Below, in pieces: positions 42,935 to 52,411 of a DNA stretch of 64,000 nt (its first letter is position 1; every line of letters starts with the position of its first letter). Location of the stretch: contig NZ_BLAF01000004.1 in NCBI RefSeq assembly GCF_009687885.1, positions 130,879 through 194,878 on the forward strand, given 5' to 3'. The notes below the pieces were generated by a model. It was not told where the DNA came from, searched no databases, and worked only from the letters and a program-made list of their open reading frames with translations. Position numbers and translations under genes: made by a program. This stretch comes from Acrocarpospora pleiomorpha (GTDB lineage Bacteria > Actinomycetota > Actinomycetes > Streptosporangiales > Streptosporangiaceae).

Positions 42935-43660
42935 ATGACTGAGCTGTACCTGCGCGTCGAGAACCTCGTGTCCGGCTACGGCGACCTCACCGTCCTGCGT
43001 GACGTCGCCCTGTCCGCCTCGCCGGGCAAGATCACCGTAGTCCTGGGCGCCAACGGCGCCGGGAAGACGACCCTGCTGTCCACCATCACCGGCGTGGTCA
43101 AGGCCCAGGCCGGCACGATCGAACTCCTCGGCCAGGACGTGACGCGGACCCCGACCCACCTTCGGGTACGGCAGGGCCTCGCGCTCGTCCAGGAGGGCAA
43201 ACGGGTCTTCCGCCAGCGGACCGTCGAGGAGAACCTGGCACTGGGCGGCCGGCACCTGGGCCGGCGCGACCGCGCCGCCGCCATCGAGGTGGCCTACCGC
43301 CGGTTCCCCGTGCTCAAGGACAAGTCACGGCAGAAGGCCGCGCTGCTGTCCGGCGGCCAGCAGCAGATGCTGGCGATAGCCCAGGCGCTCGTGCCGGAGC
43401 CGGAGGTCCTCATGCTCGACGAGCCGTCGGCCGGCCTCGCCCCGGTCATCGTCAAGGAGTTGCTGGCCACCGTCCGGACACTGCGGGACGAGGGCAAAGC
43501 GGTCGTGCTCGTCGAACAACTCGTCGGCGAGGCGCTCTCCGTGGCCGATCAGGTGCTCGTACTCAACCGGGGCCACGTCGTCATCGACGAACCGGCCAGC
43601 GCCGTCACCGAGGACGACGTACGGGCCATTTATCTCGGCGTCGGAGCGATGACGACCTAG
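42935..43660 (+). CDS. livF: Branched-chain-type ABC transporter ATPase LivF
   Basis: 241 residues. Walker A is GANGAGKTT, the signature LSGGQQQMLAIAQAL, Walker B VLMLDEPSAGL and the switch region VLVEQLV. It begins one base after the LivM-LivG stop. Together the genes encode a complete membrane core with two ATPases but no binding protein. It is the last gene of the operon and is convergent with a TetX-like monooxygenase, at the point where the catabolic block gives way to resistance-type genes. Confidence 0.93.
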   Translation: MTELYLRVENLVSGYGDLTVLRDVALSASPGKITVVLGANGAGKTTLLSTITGVVKAQAGTIELLGQDVTRTPTHLRVRQGLALVQEGKRVFRQRTVEENLALGGRHLGRRDRAAAIEVAYRRFPVLKDKSRQKAALLSGGQQQMLAIAQALVPEPEVLMLDEPSAGLAPVIVKELLATVRTLRDEGKAVVLVEQLVGEALSVADQVLVLNRGHVVIDEPASAVTEDDVRAIYLGVGAMTT

Positions 43661-43716
43661 CCGGGGCCGCCGTGGAAATCGCCGATCGCGGCGGTGCCGT
43701 GCTGCCCGTGAAGCAG

Positions 43717-44841
43717 TCAGGAGGGCTGAACTTCGTCGAAGAGGGCGAGGGCTTGGGCGGGGTCCGGGCTCACGAGGCGTTCCAGACCGGCCGCCGTGAT
43801 CTTCGCCCACCTGCCGGCTCGTGCCCACATCTGTTCCTCGAAGGCGCGGACGCCCTCGTCCAGATCGCCGGGGCCGGCGACGGACTCGGCGAGTTCGGCG
43901 CCGTCCACCATGGCGAGGTTCGCGCCCACCCCCAATGGGGGCATCAGGTGGGCGGCGTCGCCCAGGAGCGTCACCCCGGGCACGTGGGCCCAGGTGTGGG
44001 ACACGGGCAGGACGTGGAGGGGGCGGCGGACGAAAGCGGTGCCGCGGCGGAGGAGGTCGAGGACGGGTGCGGCCCAGCCGTCGAACAGGGCCGGCACGCT
44101 TGATCGCACAGCCTCGGCGTCGGCCAGGTCCAGGCCGTCCAGGTGCGTATGCCAGTCCAGCGGCGCGCGGAACTGGGCGTACACCTTGACGTGGCCGCCG
44201 CTGTTGCGCTGGGCGACGAGGGCGCGGTTCACGCCGTACACGGCCATGGAACCGTCGCCGATCAGCCGGGCGAGGCCGGGGTGCCGGGTGTCGACGTCAT
44301 CCAGAGAGGTCTCCACCAAGGTGACGCCGGTGTACTGCGGCGTCGCGGACGAGACCGCCGGGCGGACCCGGGACCAGGCGCCGTCCGCGCCGACCACGAG
44401 GTCGAACGTCTCCTGCCGCCCGTCCGCGAAATTGACCAGCACGCCATCCCGGGTCACCGGCACCACCTCCGTCACCTTCCGCCCCCACTGAACGTCGAGA
44501 GGGCCGAGCAGCAGGTCACGGAGTTGCCCGCGGTCGATCTCGGGATTGGCCCGGTCATCCGGACGGGGTTTCCAGTCGCGGAGCACGGTCCCGTCCGTGT
44601 CCAGGATGCGCATGGCCTGCCCCTCGGGACGGGACAGCGCCTGGAACTCCGCCAGCAGTCCCGCCTTGCCCAGCGCGCGCTGGCCCAGGTTCTCGTGCAG
44701 GTCCAGCGTGCCGCCCGGGGGACGGGCGTCCGGGGCGGGATCGCGTTCGAAAACGGTGACGGGGTGATCGTGGCGGTGCAGGACGCGGGCGAAGGTCAGG
44801 CCGGCGGGACCGCCTCCGATCACGGCGATACGATGTCTCAT
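43717..44841 (-). CDS. TetX-like FAD-dependent monooxygenase (first copy)
   Basis: 374 residues. FAD-binding GGGPAGLTFARVL at the N-terminus, LVVGADGAWSRVRP in the middle, and VTLLGDAAHLMPPLGVGANL near residue 290 are the group A flavin monooxygenase motifs. The closest recalled group is TetX-like enzymes, which hydroxylate tetracyclines or other phenolics using NADPH. It is divergent from a TetR gene with a palindrome between them, the usual inducible resistance layout. True tetracycline activity is not shown by sequence alone. Confidence 0.85.
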   Translation of the reverse strand: MRHRIAVIGGGPAGLTFARVLHRHDHPVTVFERDPAPDARPPGGTLDLHENLGQRALGKAGLLAEFQALSRPEGQAMRILDTDGTVLRDWKPRPDDRANPEIDRGQLRDLLLGPLDVQWGRKVTEVVPVTRDGVLVNFADGRQETFDLVVGADGAWSRVRPAVSSATPQYTGVTLVETSLDDVDTRHPGLARLIGDGSMAVYGVNRALVAQRNSGGHVKVYAQFRAPLDWHTHLDGLDLADAEAVRSSVPALFDGWAAPVLDLLRRGTAFVRRPLHVLPVSHTWAHVPGVTLLGDAAHLMPPLGVGANLAMVDGAELAESVAGPGDLDEGVRAFEEQMWARAGRWAKITAAGLERLVSPDPAQALALFDEVQPS

Positions 44842-44845
44842 ATCG

Positions 44846-44856
44846 ATACAGTGTAT
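44846..44856. promoter_or_regulatory. Palindrome between TetX-like and TetR genes
   Basis: ATACAGTGTAT, an 11-bp perfect dyad, with related GTGTATT and GATGTAT half-sites before 44894. It begins five bases upstream of the monooxygenase start, so bound repressor would block both genes. Confidence 0.55.
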
Positions 44857-44894
44857 TTTTCTGAGACGGTGTATTGCAACAGTACGATGTATCC

Positions 44895-45587
44895 ATGACT
44901 GTGTGGGACCGGCCGGAGCCGCCGACTCGCCCCGCGCCGCTCGACCGGGAGCGAATCGTCGCCACCGCCATCGCGCTAGCCGACGAGGGCGGACTGGAGG
45001 CGGTGTCGTTGCGCAAGGTCGCCGCCCGGCTCGACGTCGGTCCGATGCGGCTGTACGGCTACATCTCCACCAAGGAGGAGCTGTTCGACCTCATGGTCGA
45101 CGAGATCCACGCCGAGATCCTCCCCGAGGAGCAGCCCGGCGACTGGCGGGAGGTGCTGCGCCTCCACGCCGACCTCACCAGGCAGGCCACCCTCCGTCAC
45201 GAATGGCTGGCCGACCTGCTCGGCGGCCGTCCGGCCCTGGGCCCGAACGCCCTCGCCGTGACCGAGGCCACGCTGGCCGCCCTCGACGGCCTCGCCGACC
45301 TCGGCACCGTCACGCGCGCCGTGGAGACCGTCAGCGCCTACTTCACCGGCGCGATCAGGCGCGAGATCGCCGACCTGCGGGCCGAACGCGCCACGGGCCT
45401 GTCCAAGCACGACTGGCAGCGCGCCTCCGGCCCGCATGTGACGCGGATGCTGGCCACGGGCCGCTTCCCGGCGCTGGCCAGGTTCGTGCACGACGGCACG
45501 GAGGTGGACGCCGAGACGTCCTTCGCGACCGGCCTGGACTGGGTCCTCGACGCCGTGGCCGCCAAACTCGCCCGACCGCCGGCCTGA
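44895..45587 (+). CDS. TetR-family repressor of the TetX-like gene
   Basis: 230 residues from ATG 44895. HTH is VSLRKVAARLDVGPMRLYGY, preceded by DRERIVATAIALADEGGLEA. The C-terminal half resembles the tetracycline-repressor-type C domain (TetR_C_1) that binds planar multi-ring ligands. It is divergent from the monooxygenase gene with 53 bases between starts. Autoregulation at the ATACAGTGTAT site is likely. Confidence 0.9.
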   Translation: MTVWDRPEPPTRPAPLDRERIVATAIALADEGGLEAVSLRKVAARLDVGPMRLYGYISTKEELFDLMVDEIHAEILPEEQPGDWREVLRLHADLTRQATLRHEWLADLLGGRPALGPNALAVTEATLAALDGLADLGTVTRAVETVSAYFTGAIRREIADLRAERATGLSKHDWQRASGPHVTRMLATGRFPALARFVHDGTEVDAETSFATGLDWVLDAVAAKLARPPA

Positions 45588-45705
45588 CGCTTGGACGGAC
45601 GCAAGAAGAAGGTCACCGAGGCACCGGCAACCTCGACCGCCCGCTGCCGATCTCCCGCTGAATCACCGTCAACACGTTGGTCCGCGACCCGGCACTATGG
45701 CGGGA

Positions 45706-46443
45706 TCAGGCGATGAGCAGGCGCAGGCCGAGCTCCGCCGCGTCGAGGCCGGAGAGGTCGCGGTTGCGCGCGGCCCACCGGCCGGATGCGAGGTCATCAC
45801 GGAGGCTGTGCACCGCCCGCTGCTCGGCATCCGGGCCGACCCTGGCCCAGATCGACATGCCGCGGCGGACATGCTCGTCCAGGTACGCCTCGGGCCGGCG
45901 CCAGAAGGCGTGGTAGAAGCCGTCAGCGCAGTCCCACGGAACGAGCACCGGCTCGGTCCGGGCTCCGATCGCACCGACCAACTCGGTCAGCGAAGGCCGG
46001 CCAGCCCAGAGGCCGGCGAACTCCGGCAGGTAGTCACGGTTCAGCCAGAAGAGATCGGCGTCACTGGCGTCGCAGGTGAACACGACCACGCGGCGAGCGA
46101 CACGCCGCATCTCGCGCAGGCCCGCGATCGGGTCCTGCCAGTGATCGATGGTAGCGAAAGCCATCGCGGCGTCGAAAGACTGGTCCTCGAACGGGAGACT
46201 CTCCGCGGTGGCATCGACGCACGGCGCTGCGCCTGCGGGCCGCTGCACCCGCATGACCGCCGATGGCTCTACCGCAGTCACGTCGAGGCCGGGAGGCTCG
46301 TAGGACCCGGTGCCGGCCCCAACGTTCAGCACGGTCCGCGCATCGCCGAGCGCGGTCCAGATCTGCTCGGCGATCCGCGGCTCGGTGCGCCGCGTCACGG
46401 TGTAGGTAGCGCCGATGGCGTCATACAACTGCGCCCTGGACAT
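45706..46443 (-). CDS. Class I SAM-dependent methyltransferase
   Basis: 245 residues. Motif I VLNVGAGTGSYEPPG binds S-adenosylmethionine, with AVEPSAVMRVQRP as the acidic loop equivalent and ESLPFEDQSFDAAMAFATI as motif II/III. It is a Methyltransf_11 type small-molecule methylase. It stands alone, leftward, with 279 bases separating it from the rox promoter region. The substrate is unknown. Confidence 0.88.
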   Translation of the reverse strand: MSRAQLYDAIGATYTVTRRTEPRIAEQIWTALGDARTVLNVGAGTGSYEPPGLDVTAVEPSAVMRVQRPAGAAPCVDATAESLPFEDQSFDAAMAFATIDHWQDPIAGLREMRRVARRVVVFTCDASDADLFWLNRDYLPEFAGLWAGRPSLTELVGAIGARTEPVLVPWDCADGFYHAFWRRPEAYLDEHVRRGMSIWARVGPDAEQRAVHSLRDDLASGRWAARNRDLSGLDAAELGLRLLIA

Positions 46444-46544
46444 CAGACTGCCTCCATCTCCGTCAGCAGATCATGCGGCACGCCGGATTCGCTCTGCAAC
46501 CGCACGGGCCCGTGCGGAGTCGTGATCACGTGGCTGGAAAAGGA

Positions 46545-46573
46545 TTGGACGGGGTGATGCTCGGGCTTGTAGC
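46545..46573 (+). promoter_or_regulatory. Candidate promoter of the rox leader transcript
   Basis: TTGGAC (46545-46550), 17-base spacer, TGTAGC (46568-46573). It lies 39 bases before a 17-codon leader ORF and 149 bases before the predicted rox start. No other promoter-like pair is as well spaced in 46444-46722. Confidence 0.5.
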
Positions 46574-46632
46574 TTGCCGGTGACCGTGACACCGCCCGAG
46601 GAGGTGAGACCCATGAACGCTGTATCGATGTG

Positions 46633-48267
<1,635 letters not shown>

Positions 48268-48282
48268 TAGCGTTCACGGCTC

Positions 48283-48331
48283 GGCCGCCCGCCCTTCACC
48301 GGCATCAGTGGCCGGTGAAGGGCGGGCGGCC
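48283..48331 (+). terminator. 21-bp stem terminator after rox
   Basis: GGCCGCCCGCCCTTCACCGG plus C (48283-48303) pairs perfectly with the complement at 48311-48331, loop ATCAGTG. It isolates rox from the next leader region. Confidence 0.88.
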
Positions 48332-48408
48332 CGGCGACGGCAGAGGCTGGTACTCTGGGCGGCGCAGCGACGACTGGGTCTGCTGCGGAGATCGAAGGAG
48401 GTGAGTCG

Positions 48409-48477
48409 ATGACTGTCGTGGAGACCGCTGCCATGTGCAGCGCCCGGATCATCCTCACTTCCCGGGCCTCGTCCTGA
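48409..48477 (+). CDS. Second short leader-like ORF
   Basis: 22 codons, ATG 48409 to TGA 48477, behind GAAGGAGGTGAG at a consensus distance. It begins MTVVETAAMCSARIILTSRA. An extended -10-like TGGTACTCT lies about 50 bases upstream (48348-48356). The ORF contains a dyad (GCCCGG ... CCGGGC) and is followed by an 80-base leader before an ORF of unknown function. The ribosome binding site is too good to be random, and the size fits a regulatory peptide. The regulated gene is uncertain. Confidence 0.5.
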   Translation: MTVVETAAMCSARIILTSRASS

Positions 48478-48559
48478 CCCGCACCTGCCTTCCTCTCTCC
48501 TAGCGGGAGTTCTTGGTCGCGCGTGCCGTCCGGAGGGGCCCCTTCCCAAGGTCTCCGCA

Positions 48560-48757
48560 TTGTTTCAGCAACCTGATTCTCAGCAACCTGCCTTCTTCTC
48601 TCCTGCGCGCGTCCTGACTCCGGCCGACTACGGCTGGGACGAGGAACGCGACCATTCCTTCCGCTCCACCGCCTCGCGCACCTCCCACGGTCAGGTCCTG
48701 GCCGCGATCGCGCGCCTGCGACGCGCCATCAACCCCTCCTCCCACCACAGGGCATGA
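48560..48757 (+). CDS. Hypothetical 65-residue protein, possibly a truncated gene
   Basis: TTG 48560 to TGA 48757, whose stop overlaps ATG 48754. The first half (VLTPADYGWDEERDHSFR) has the coding look of a conserved N-terminus and faintly recalls the start of RsgA-type GTPases, which carry a YGWD motif; the second half matches nothing I recognise, and no GTPase domain follows. It may be a 5' fragment left by a deletion, now ending at the methyltransferase gene. It is preceded by a short leader ORF. Confidence 0.35.
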   Translation: MFQQPDSQQPAFFSPARVLTPADYGWDEERDHSFRSTASRTSHGQVLAAIARLRRAINPSSHHRA

Positions 48758-48774
48758 CGGAAAGGAATTTGGTC

Positions 48775-49521
48775 ATGGACCTTCCCCGCATCTTCACCAT
48801 CCGCGAGAGCAGCCACCGCATCCACAACCCGCTGACTGCCGACAAGTTGGCCGCCCTGGGCCAGGCACTCCACCTGGCCCCCGGGACACGAGTGCTCGAC
48901 CTGGCCAGCGGCTCGGGCGAGATGCTGTGCACCTGGGCACGTGACCTGGGCTTCACGGGCACGGGCGTGGACATCAGCACGGTCTTCACCGAGCAGGCCC
49001 AGGCACGTGCCATCGAGCTCGGCGTCGCCGACCGGGTCGAGTTCGTCCACGGCGACGCCTCCGGTCATGTCGCGGACGAGCCGGTCGATCTCGCCGCCTG
49101 CGTCGGCGCCACCTGGATCGGGAACGGCGTCGCCGGAACGGCCGAGCTGCTCGGTCGCAGCCTCCGCCCCGGAGGTCTGATGCTGATCGGCGAGCCCTAC
49201 TGGCGCCGGACTCCGCCGGACCAGGAGGCCGCGGAGGCCTGCCACGCCACCAGCCTGGCCGACTTCCTGCCGCTGCCCGAGCTGATCGAGCAGTTCGGCG
49301 ACCTCGGGTACGACGTCGTGGAAATGATGCTGGCCGACCAGGACAGCTGGGACCGGTATTGCGCGGCACAGTGGCTCAACCTCCGCCGCTGGCTCGACCG
49401 GAACCCGGACGACGAACTGGCGCCCGAGGTACGGGCCGAGCTCACCACCGAGCCCGCACGCTACGCGCGCTACATGCGTGAGTATCTCGGCTGGGGAGTC
49501 TTCGCCCTGATGAAGCGCTGA
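48775..49521 (+). CDS. SAM-dependent methyltransferase
   Basis: 248 residues from ATG 48775, with AAAGGAA eight bases upstream; ATG 48754 in the same frame would add seven residues and couple it to the previous ORF. Motif I is VLDLASGSGEMLCTWA, then TGVDIS and DRVEFVHGDASGHVADEPVD. The family resembles small-molecule methylases with the SLRPGGLMLIGEPYWRR motif. The gene may originally have belonged to another operon, since the preceding ORF appears broken. A GC-rich hairpin follows at 49539-49581. Confidence 0.87.
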   Translation: MDLPRIFTIRESSHRIHNPLTADKLAALGQALHLAPGTRVLDLASGSGEMLCTWARDLGFTGTGVDISTVFTEQAQARAIELGVADRVEFVHGDASGHVADEPVDLAACVGATWIGNGVAGTAELLGRSLRPGGLMLIGEPYWRRTPPDQEAAEACHATSLADFLPLPELIEQFGDLGYDVVEMMLADQDSWDRYCAAQWLNLRRWLDRNPDDELAPEVRAELTTEPARYARYMREYLGWGVFALMKR

Positions 49522-49538
49522 TCGTCAGATCCGCGCGG

Positions 49539-49581
49539 GGCCGGGCGGCACGCCGTGAGCGTCATTCCCTGCCGCCCGGCC
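49539..49581 (+). terminator. Hairpin after the methyltransferase gene
   Basis: GGCCGGGCGGC (49539-49549) pairs with GCCGCCCGGCC (49571-49581); the loop is 21 bases, longer than ideal. Confidence 0.5.
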
Positions 49582-49775
49582 ACCTTCAACCGCCGCTGGT
49601 CGTGCGATGTGATTCTCCGCCTGGGTTTGGTTGCGGCTTGATGAACACGGCCGTTCGGCAGGGCTGGAAATTCTTCAAAGAAGTCCGGGAGGAAGTGTCG
49701 GGTCGGGGCGGTGGTGTTCGTAGCAGGGGTGAGGCCGCCCGCAAGGGGCGGCGCCAAGGCAAAGGAACCGCGATC

Positions 49776-50387
49776 ATGAAGCTGACGACCGTGACTCAGG
49801 TCACCATCGATGGAGTGACGCAGGGAAACGGCGGTGCGTCGGATGAGGACCGCAGGAACGGATTCGAGCGCGGCGGATGGGCACTGGGGGCGGGTGACGA
49901 CGAGACCAGGACGTTCATCACGCAGACCTACCAGCGCGCCGAGGCGTTCCTGTTCGGCCGGCGCACCTACGAGCTGTTCGCCGGCTCCTGGGGATCAATC
50001 GACCAGATGCGCGCCCATCCCATCGGCGTGGCCTTGAACGAGGCCCCCAAGTACGTTGCCTCGACCTCGCTCACCGCGCCGCGTTGGGAGGACACGACCG
50101 TTCTCCGCGGTGACCTCGCGGCGGCCATCAGTGAGCTGAAGGCCAAGCCCGGGGGAGAGCTGCAGGTGCACGGCAGTGGCATCCTGACCCGGTGGCTGCT
50201 GGAGAACGACCTGGTCGACGAGATGATTCTGATCGTGATCCCGGTGATCCTCGGCCAGGGCGCGAGACTGTTCCCGGAGACCGGTCCGGATCTTGCGCTC
50301 GACCTGGTCGAGTCGCGGGTCGACTCGAAGGGCGTGACGATCCAGGTCTGCCGGCCGGCCGGGCGCCCGCGGTATGCAAGGGCCTGA
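49776..50387 (+). CDS. DHFR/RibD-C-fold protein (first copy)
   Basis: 203 residues from ATG 49776 with AAAGGAA upstream. It has the RibD C-terminal/DHFR-like fold pattern: TTVTQVTIDGVTQGNGG, FLFGRRTYELFAGSWG, and LQVHGSGILTRWLLENDLVD. These proteins bind NADPH and act as unspecified reductases; they are not trimethoprim-target DHFRs. It is followed by a YCII protein and a broken sigma gene, a common trio. Two related proteins occur at 51521 and 55850. Confidence 0.87.
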   Translation: MKLTTVTQVTIDGVTQGNGGASDEDRRNGFERGGWALGAGDDETRTFITQTYQRAEAFLFGRRTYELFAGSWGSIDQMRAHPIGVALNEAPKYVASTSLTAPRWEDTTVLRGDLAAAISELKAKPGGELQVHGSGILTRWLLENDLVDEMILIVIPVILGQGARLFPETGPDLALDLVESRVDSKGVTIQVCRPAGRPRYARA

Positions 50388-50439
50388 AGTCCCTGCCACC
50401 GAACCACGCTGTCTTGACACCACAGGAGATGATCTTCAG

Positions 50440-50763
50440 ATGCAGTACCTGGTTTCCGTGATCGATGACAAAAGTAATCCCGGCAGCACGGACAGGCGGC
50501 CTGCCATCAGCGCGTTCAACGAACGACTGATCGCCGAGGGCTACTGGGTTTTCGCGGGCGGACTCGCGGACACCGACGCGGCCACGGTCATCGACAACCG
50601 GGGCGAGCAGGCGGTGTTCAGCGACGGGCCTTTCGTGGAGTCGAAGGAGTACCTCGCCGGCGTCTGGGTGTGGGAGGCCCCCGATCTGGATGTGGCGCTC
50701 AAGCTAGCCGCCGAGGCGTCGAAGGTCTGCGATCGGAAGATTGAGGTGCGGCCGTTCCAGTGA
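50440..50763 (+). CDS. YCII-related (DGPF-domain) protein
   Basis: 107 residues from ATG 50440, ribosome binding site AGGAGAT upstream. It has the DGPF motif (SDGPFVESKEYLAGVWVWEA) and the final KIEVRPFQ. YCII/DGPF proteins are regularly encoded next to ECF42-type sigma factors, and the next gene is such a factor, overlapping by four bases. Here that partner is broken, so this protein may have lost its function in regulation. Confidence 0.9.
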   Translation: MQYLVSVIDDKSNPGSTDRRPAISAFNERLIAEGYWVFAGGLADTDAATVIDNRGEQAVFSDGPFVESKEYLAGVWVWEAPDLDVALKLAAEASKVCDRKIEVRPFQ

Positions 50764-51182
50764 GCGACGTCGAGAAGGCGATCACTCGGGCCCACCACGA
50801 CGGGTGGCTGACCACCACCGCCAACCGCAAGGCCATCGACCGGATCCGGCGCGAGAACAAACGCGATGACAAGCTCAAGGAGGCTCAGATGCTGCAGGAC
50901 AACACCCCACCCGAGCCGCTGGGCGTCATCGACGACGACCGGCTCCGGCTGATCTTCACCTGCTGTCATCCGGCGCTGGCGGTGGAAGCGCGCGCGGCGT
51001 TGACGCCGCGCATGGTCGGCGGTCTGACCGTGCCCGAGATCGCCCGTGCCTTCCTGGTGCGGGGGACCACCATGGAGCAGCGCATCACCCGCGCGAAGGC
51101 CAAGATCAGGGCGGCTCGCATCCCCTATCGGATGCCGTCCGCCGACGATCTGCCGGTTCGTGTCTCCGGCCTGCTTTATTGA
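50760..51182 (+). pseudogene. Broken ECF42-type RNA polymerase sigma factor
   Basis: Open frame of 140 codons. It begins normally (SDVEKAITRAHHDG) but jumps directly to WLTTTANRKAIDRIRRENKR, so about 40 residues of sigma region 2 are missing. It continues through LRLIFTCCHPALAVEARAAL and the region 4 helix LTVPEIARAFLVRGTTMEQR, then ends at VRVSGLLY, where the family continues for a further 250 or so residues. The end coincides with the start of a repeat (51172). Without region 2 it cannot bind the -10 element, so the gene is judged inactive. It overlaps the YCII gene. Confidence 0.88.
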
Positions 51183-51278
51183 TCTACTTTGTAAAGCAAG
51201 GCGCTTGGTTATCGAATCAATTCTCGAAACCCAAACCAAAACGCTCAGCGACGCCGGGTCGGAACGCCTCCACGAACA
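51172..51278. repeat. 107-bp dispersed repeat, copy 1
   Basis: About 80 percent identical by eye to 59643-59750. Both open with TGCTTTATTGATCTACTTTG then TAAAGC, an inverted TGCTTTA/TAAAGCA end, and close with GGTCGGAACGCCT and ACGAACA. This copy replaces the 3' half of an ECF sigma gene. On the minus strand both copies can be read as a short C-terminus ending LLYKVDQ or PLYKVDQ and a stop. It may be a transposable element end or a MITE. Confidence 0.7.
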
Positions 51279-51520
51279 ACGCTTAGCTGCGTCGGCGCTG
51301 GTGAGCGGTAGGTACTCGCGGATCTTGCGGCGCGCGTCCGGCCGCTGGTCGCCGAGCGACATGCCCAGCGTGGGAACTGCTTGGCGATCTCCAGCGCGGT
51401 GAGAGGGCCCGGCGCTGTCCGGAACGCGAGGACTACCTGCGGACGCAGATCGCGCACCGATTAGGTTTCCGCGCCGTGCCCGTCTGTACGTGTGAGATCG
51501 ACTCACGAGAGGCTGGCACG
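51279..51520. other. Non-coding gap after repeat copy 1
   Basis: No supported gene. On the minus strand 51457-51340 reads RDLRPQVVLAFRTAPGPLTA then LEIAKQFP, which is protein-like, but the frame needs a shift near 51370 to stay sensible. It may be a decayed fragment. A weak ribosome binding site (GAGAGG) for the next gene ends the gap. Confidence 0.3.
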
Positions 51521-52084
51521 ATGCGGAAACTGATCTTCGGCATGAACCTGAGCTTGGACGGCTACATCGCCGCGCCTGGCGACGACCTCGGCTGGAGCGT
51601 ACCGAGCGACGAGCTGTTCCAGTGGTGGTCCGACCGGGTGGGGGCGACCGGCCTGGCGCTGTACGGGCGCAAACTGTGGGAGACGATGAGCTCCCACTGG
51701 CCGACCGCCGACCAGCAGCCCGGCGCCACACCGGCGGAGATCGAGTACGCCCGCCGCTGGCGGGACATGCCGAAGGTGGTGTTCTCCTCGACGATCGACA
51801 AGGTCGACTGGAACACCCGCCTGGTCACCGGCGACGCGGTCGCCGAGATCACCCGGCTCAAGGCCGAGGACGGCGGCCCGATGGACATCTGCGGCGCCAC
51901 GCTCGCCGGGGCGGCCATGCGGGCCGGGCTGATCGACGAGTACGTGCTGGTCACCCACCCGGTCCTGGTGGGCGGCGGCACGCCGTTCTTTACGGCCCTG
52001 GACAGCTGGGTGAACCTGAACCTGGTGGAGACGCGGACGTTTCCCGGCGGCTTGGTGCTGACCCGATACGAGACGAGGCGATGA
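51521..52084 (+). CDS. DHFR/RibD-C-fold protein (second copy)
   Basis: 187 residues from ATG 51521. Starts KLIFGMNLSLDGYIAAPGDD, the typical NADPH-fold opening, with ALYGRKLWETMSSHW and ICGATLAGAAMRAGLIDEYV further on and a C-terminal PFFTALDSWVNLNLVETRTF. It is the most standard of the three copies and looks intact. It stands alone behind the repeat, and a hairpin at 52273-52297 is the first clear terminator. Confidence 0.88.
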   Translation: MRKLIFGMNLSLDGYIAAPGDDLGWSVPSDELFQWWSDRVGATGLALYGRKLWETMSSHWPTADQQPGATPAEIEYARRWRDMPKVVFSSTIDKVDWNTRLVTGDAVAEITRLKAEDGGPMDICGATLAGAAMRAGLIDEYVLVTHPVLVGGGTPFFTALDSWVNLNLVETRTFPGGLVLTRYETRR

Positions 52085-52272
52085 GCACGGGCCAAATGCT
52101 CGGCTCGTGAGGCCAGGTCGAAATCCTTCCTGGCGTGCTCACCGTGACCCTCGGCGATGAGGCAACCCTTCCCCGGGCCCCTCGTTGCATTCCGAGTGAG
52201 CTGCTGACCGACTCGCTGGAGATGAGGGCGACGGCGTCGTTGATCGTGACGATGGTCTTCGGGCACGAAGAT

Positions 52273-52297
52273 GCCCCGCCGGCAACGCCGGCGGGGC
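52273..52297. terminator. Hairpin between convergent DHFR-like and sigma genes
   Basis: GCCCCGCCGGC (52273-52283) pairs perfectly with GCCGGCGGGGC (52287-52297) around an AAC loop. It can serve either strand. The rest of 52085-52411 has no supported gene; minus-strand KTIVTINDAVALISSESVSS near 52262-52200 is protein-like but not recognised. Confidence 0.7.
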
Positions 52298-52411
52298 GGT
52301 GGTGTTCGCGTTGTCGCGTTGGTGTTCAGCTGGTCGGGGTGCTCATTCGGCGGTGACTTCGGTGACGGCGGCCCGTGCGCTGGACTCCTCGACGATGGGG
52401 ACTTCGTCTGA

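Noticed and set aside
48560..48757. Calling the 65-codon ORF a truncated RsgA GTPase
   Set aside because: Only a short YGWD-like segment supports it; no G-domain motif follows, so it is left as hypothetical.
51245..51457. A minus-strand ORF downstream of repeat copy 1
   Set aside because: The protein-like reading requires a frameshift and has no recognisable family; kept only as a note in the gap entry.
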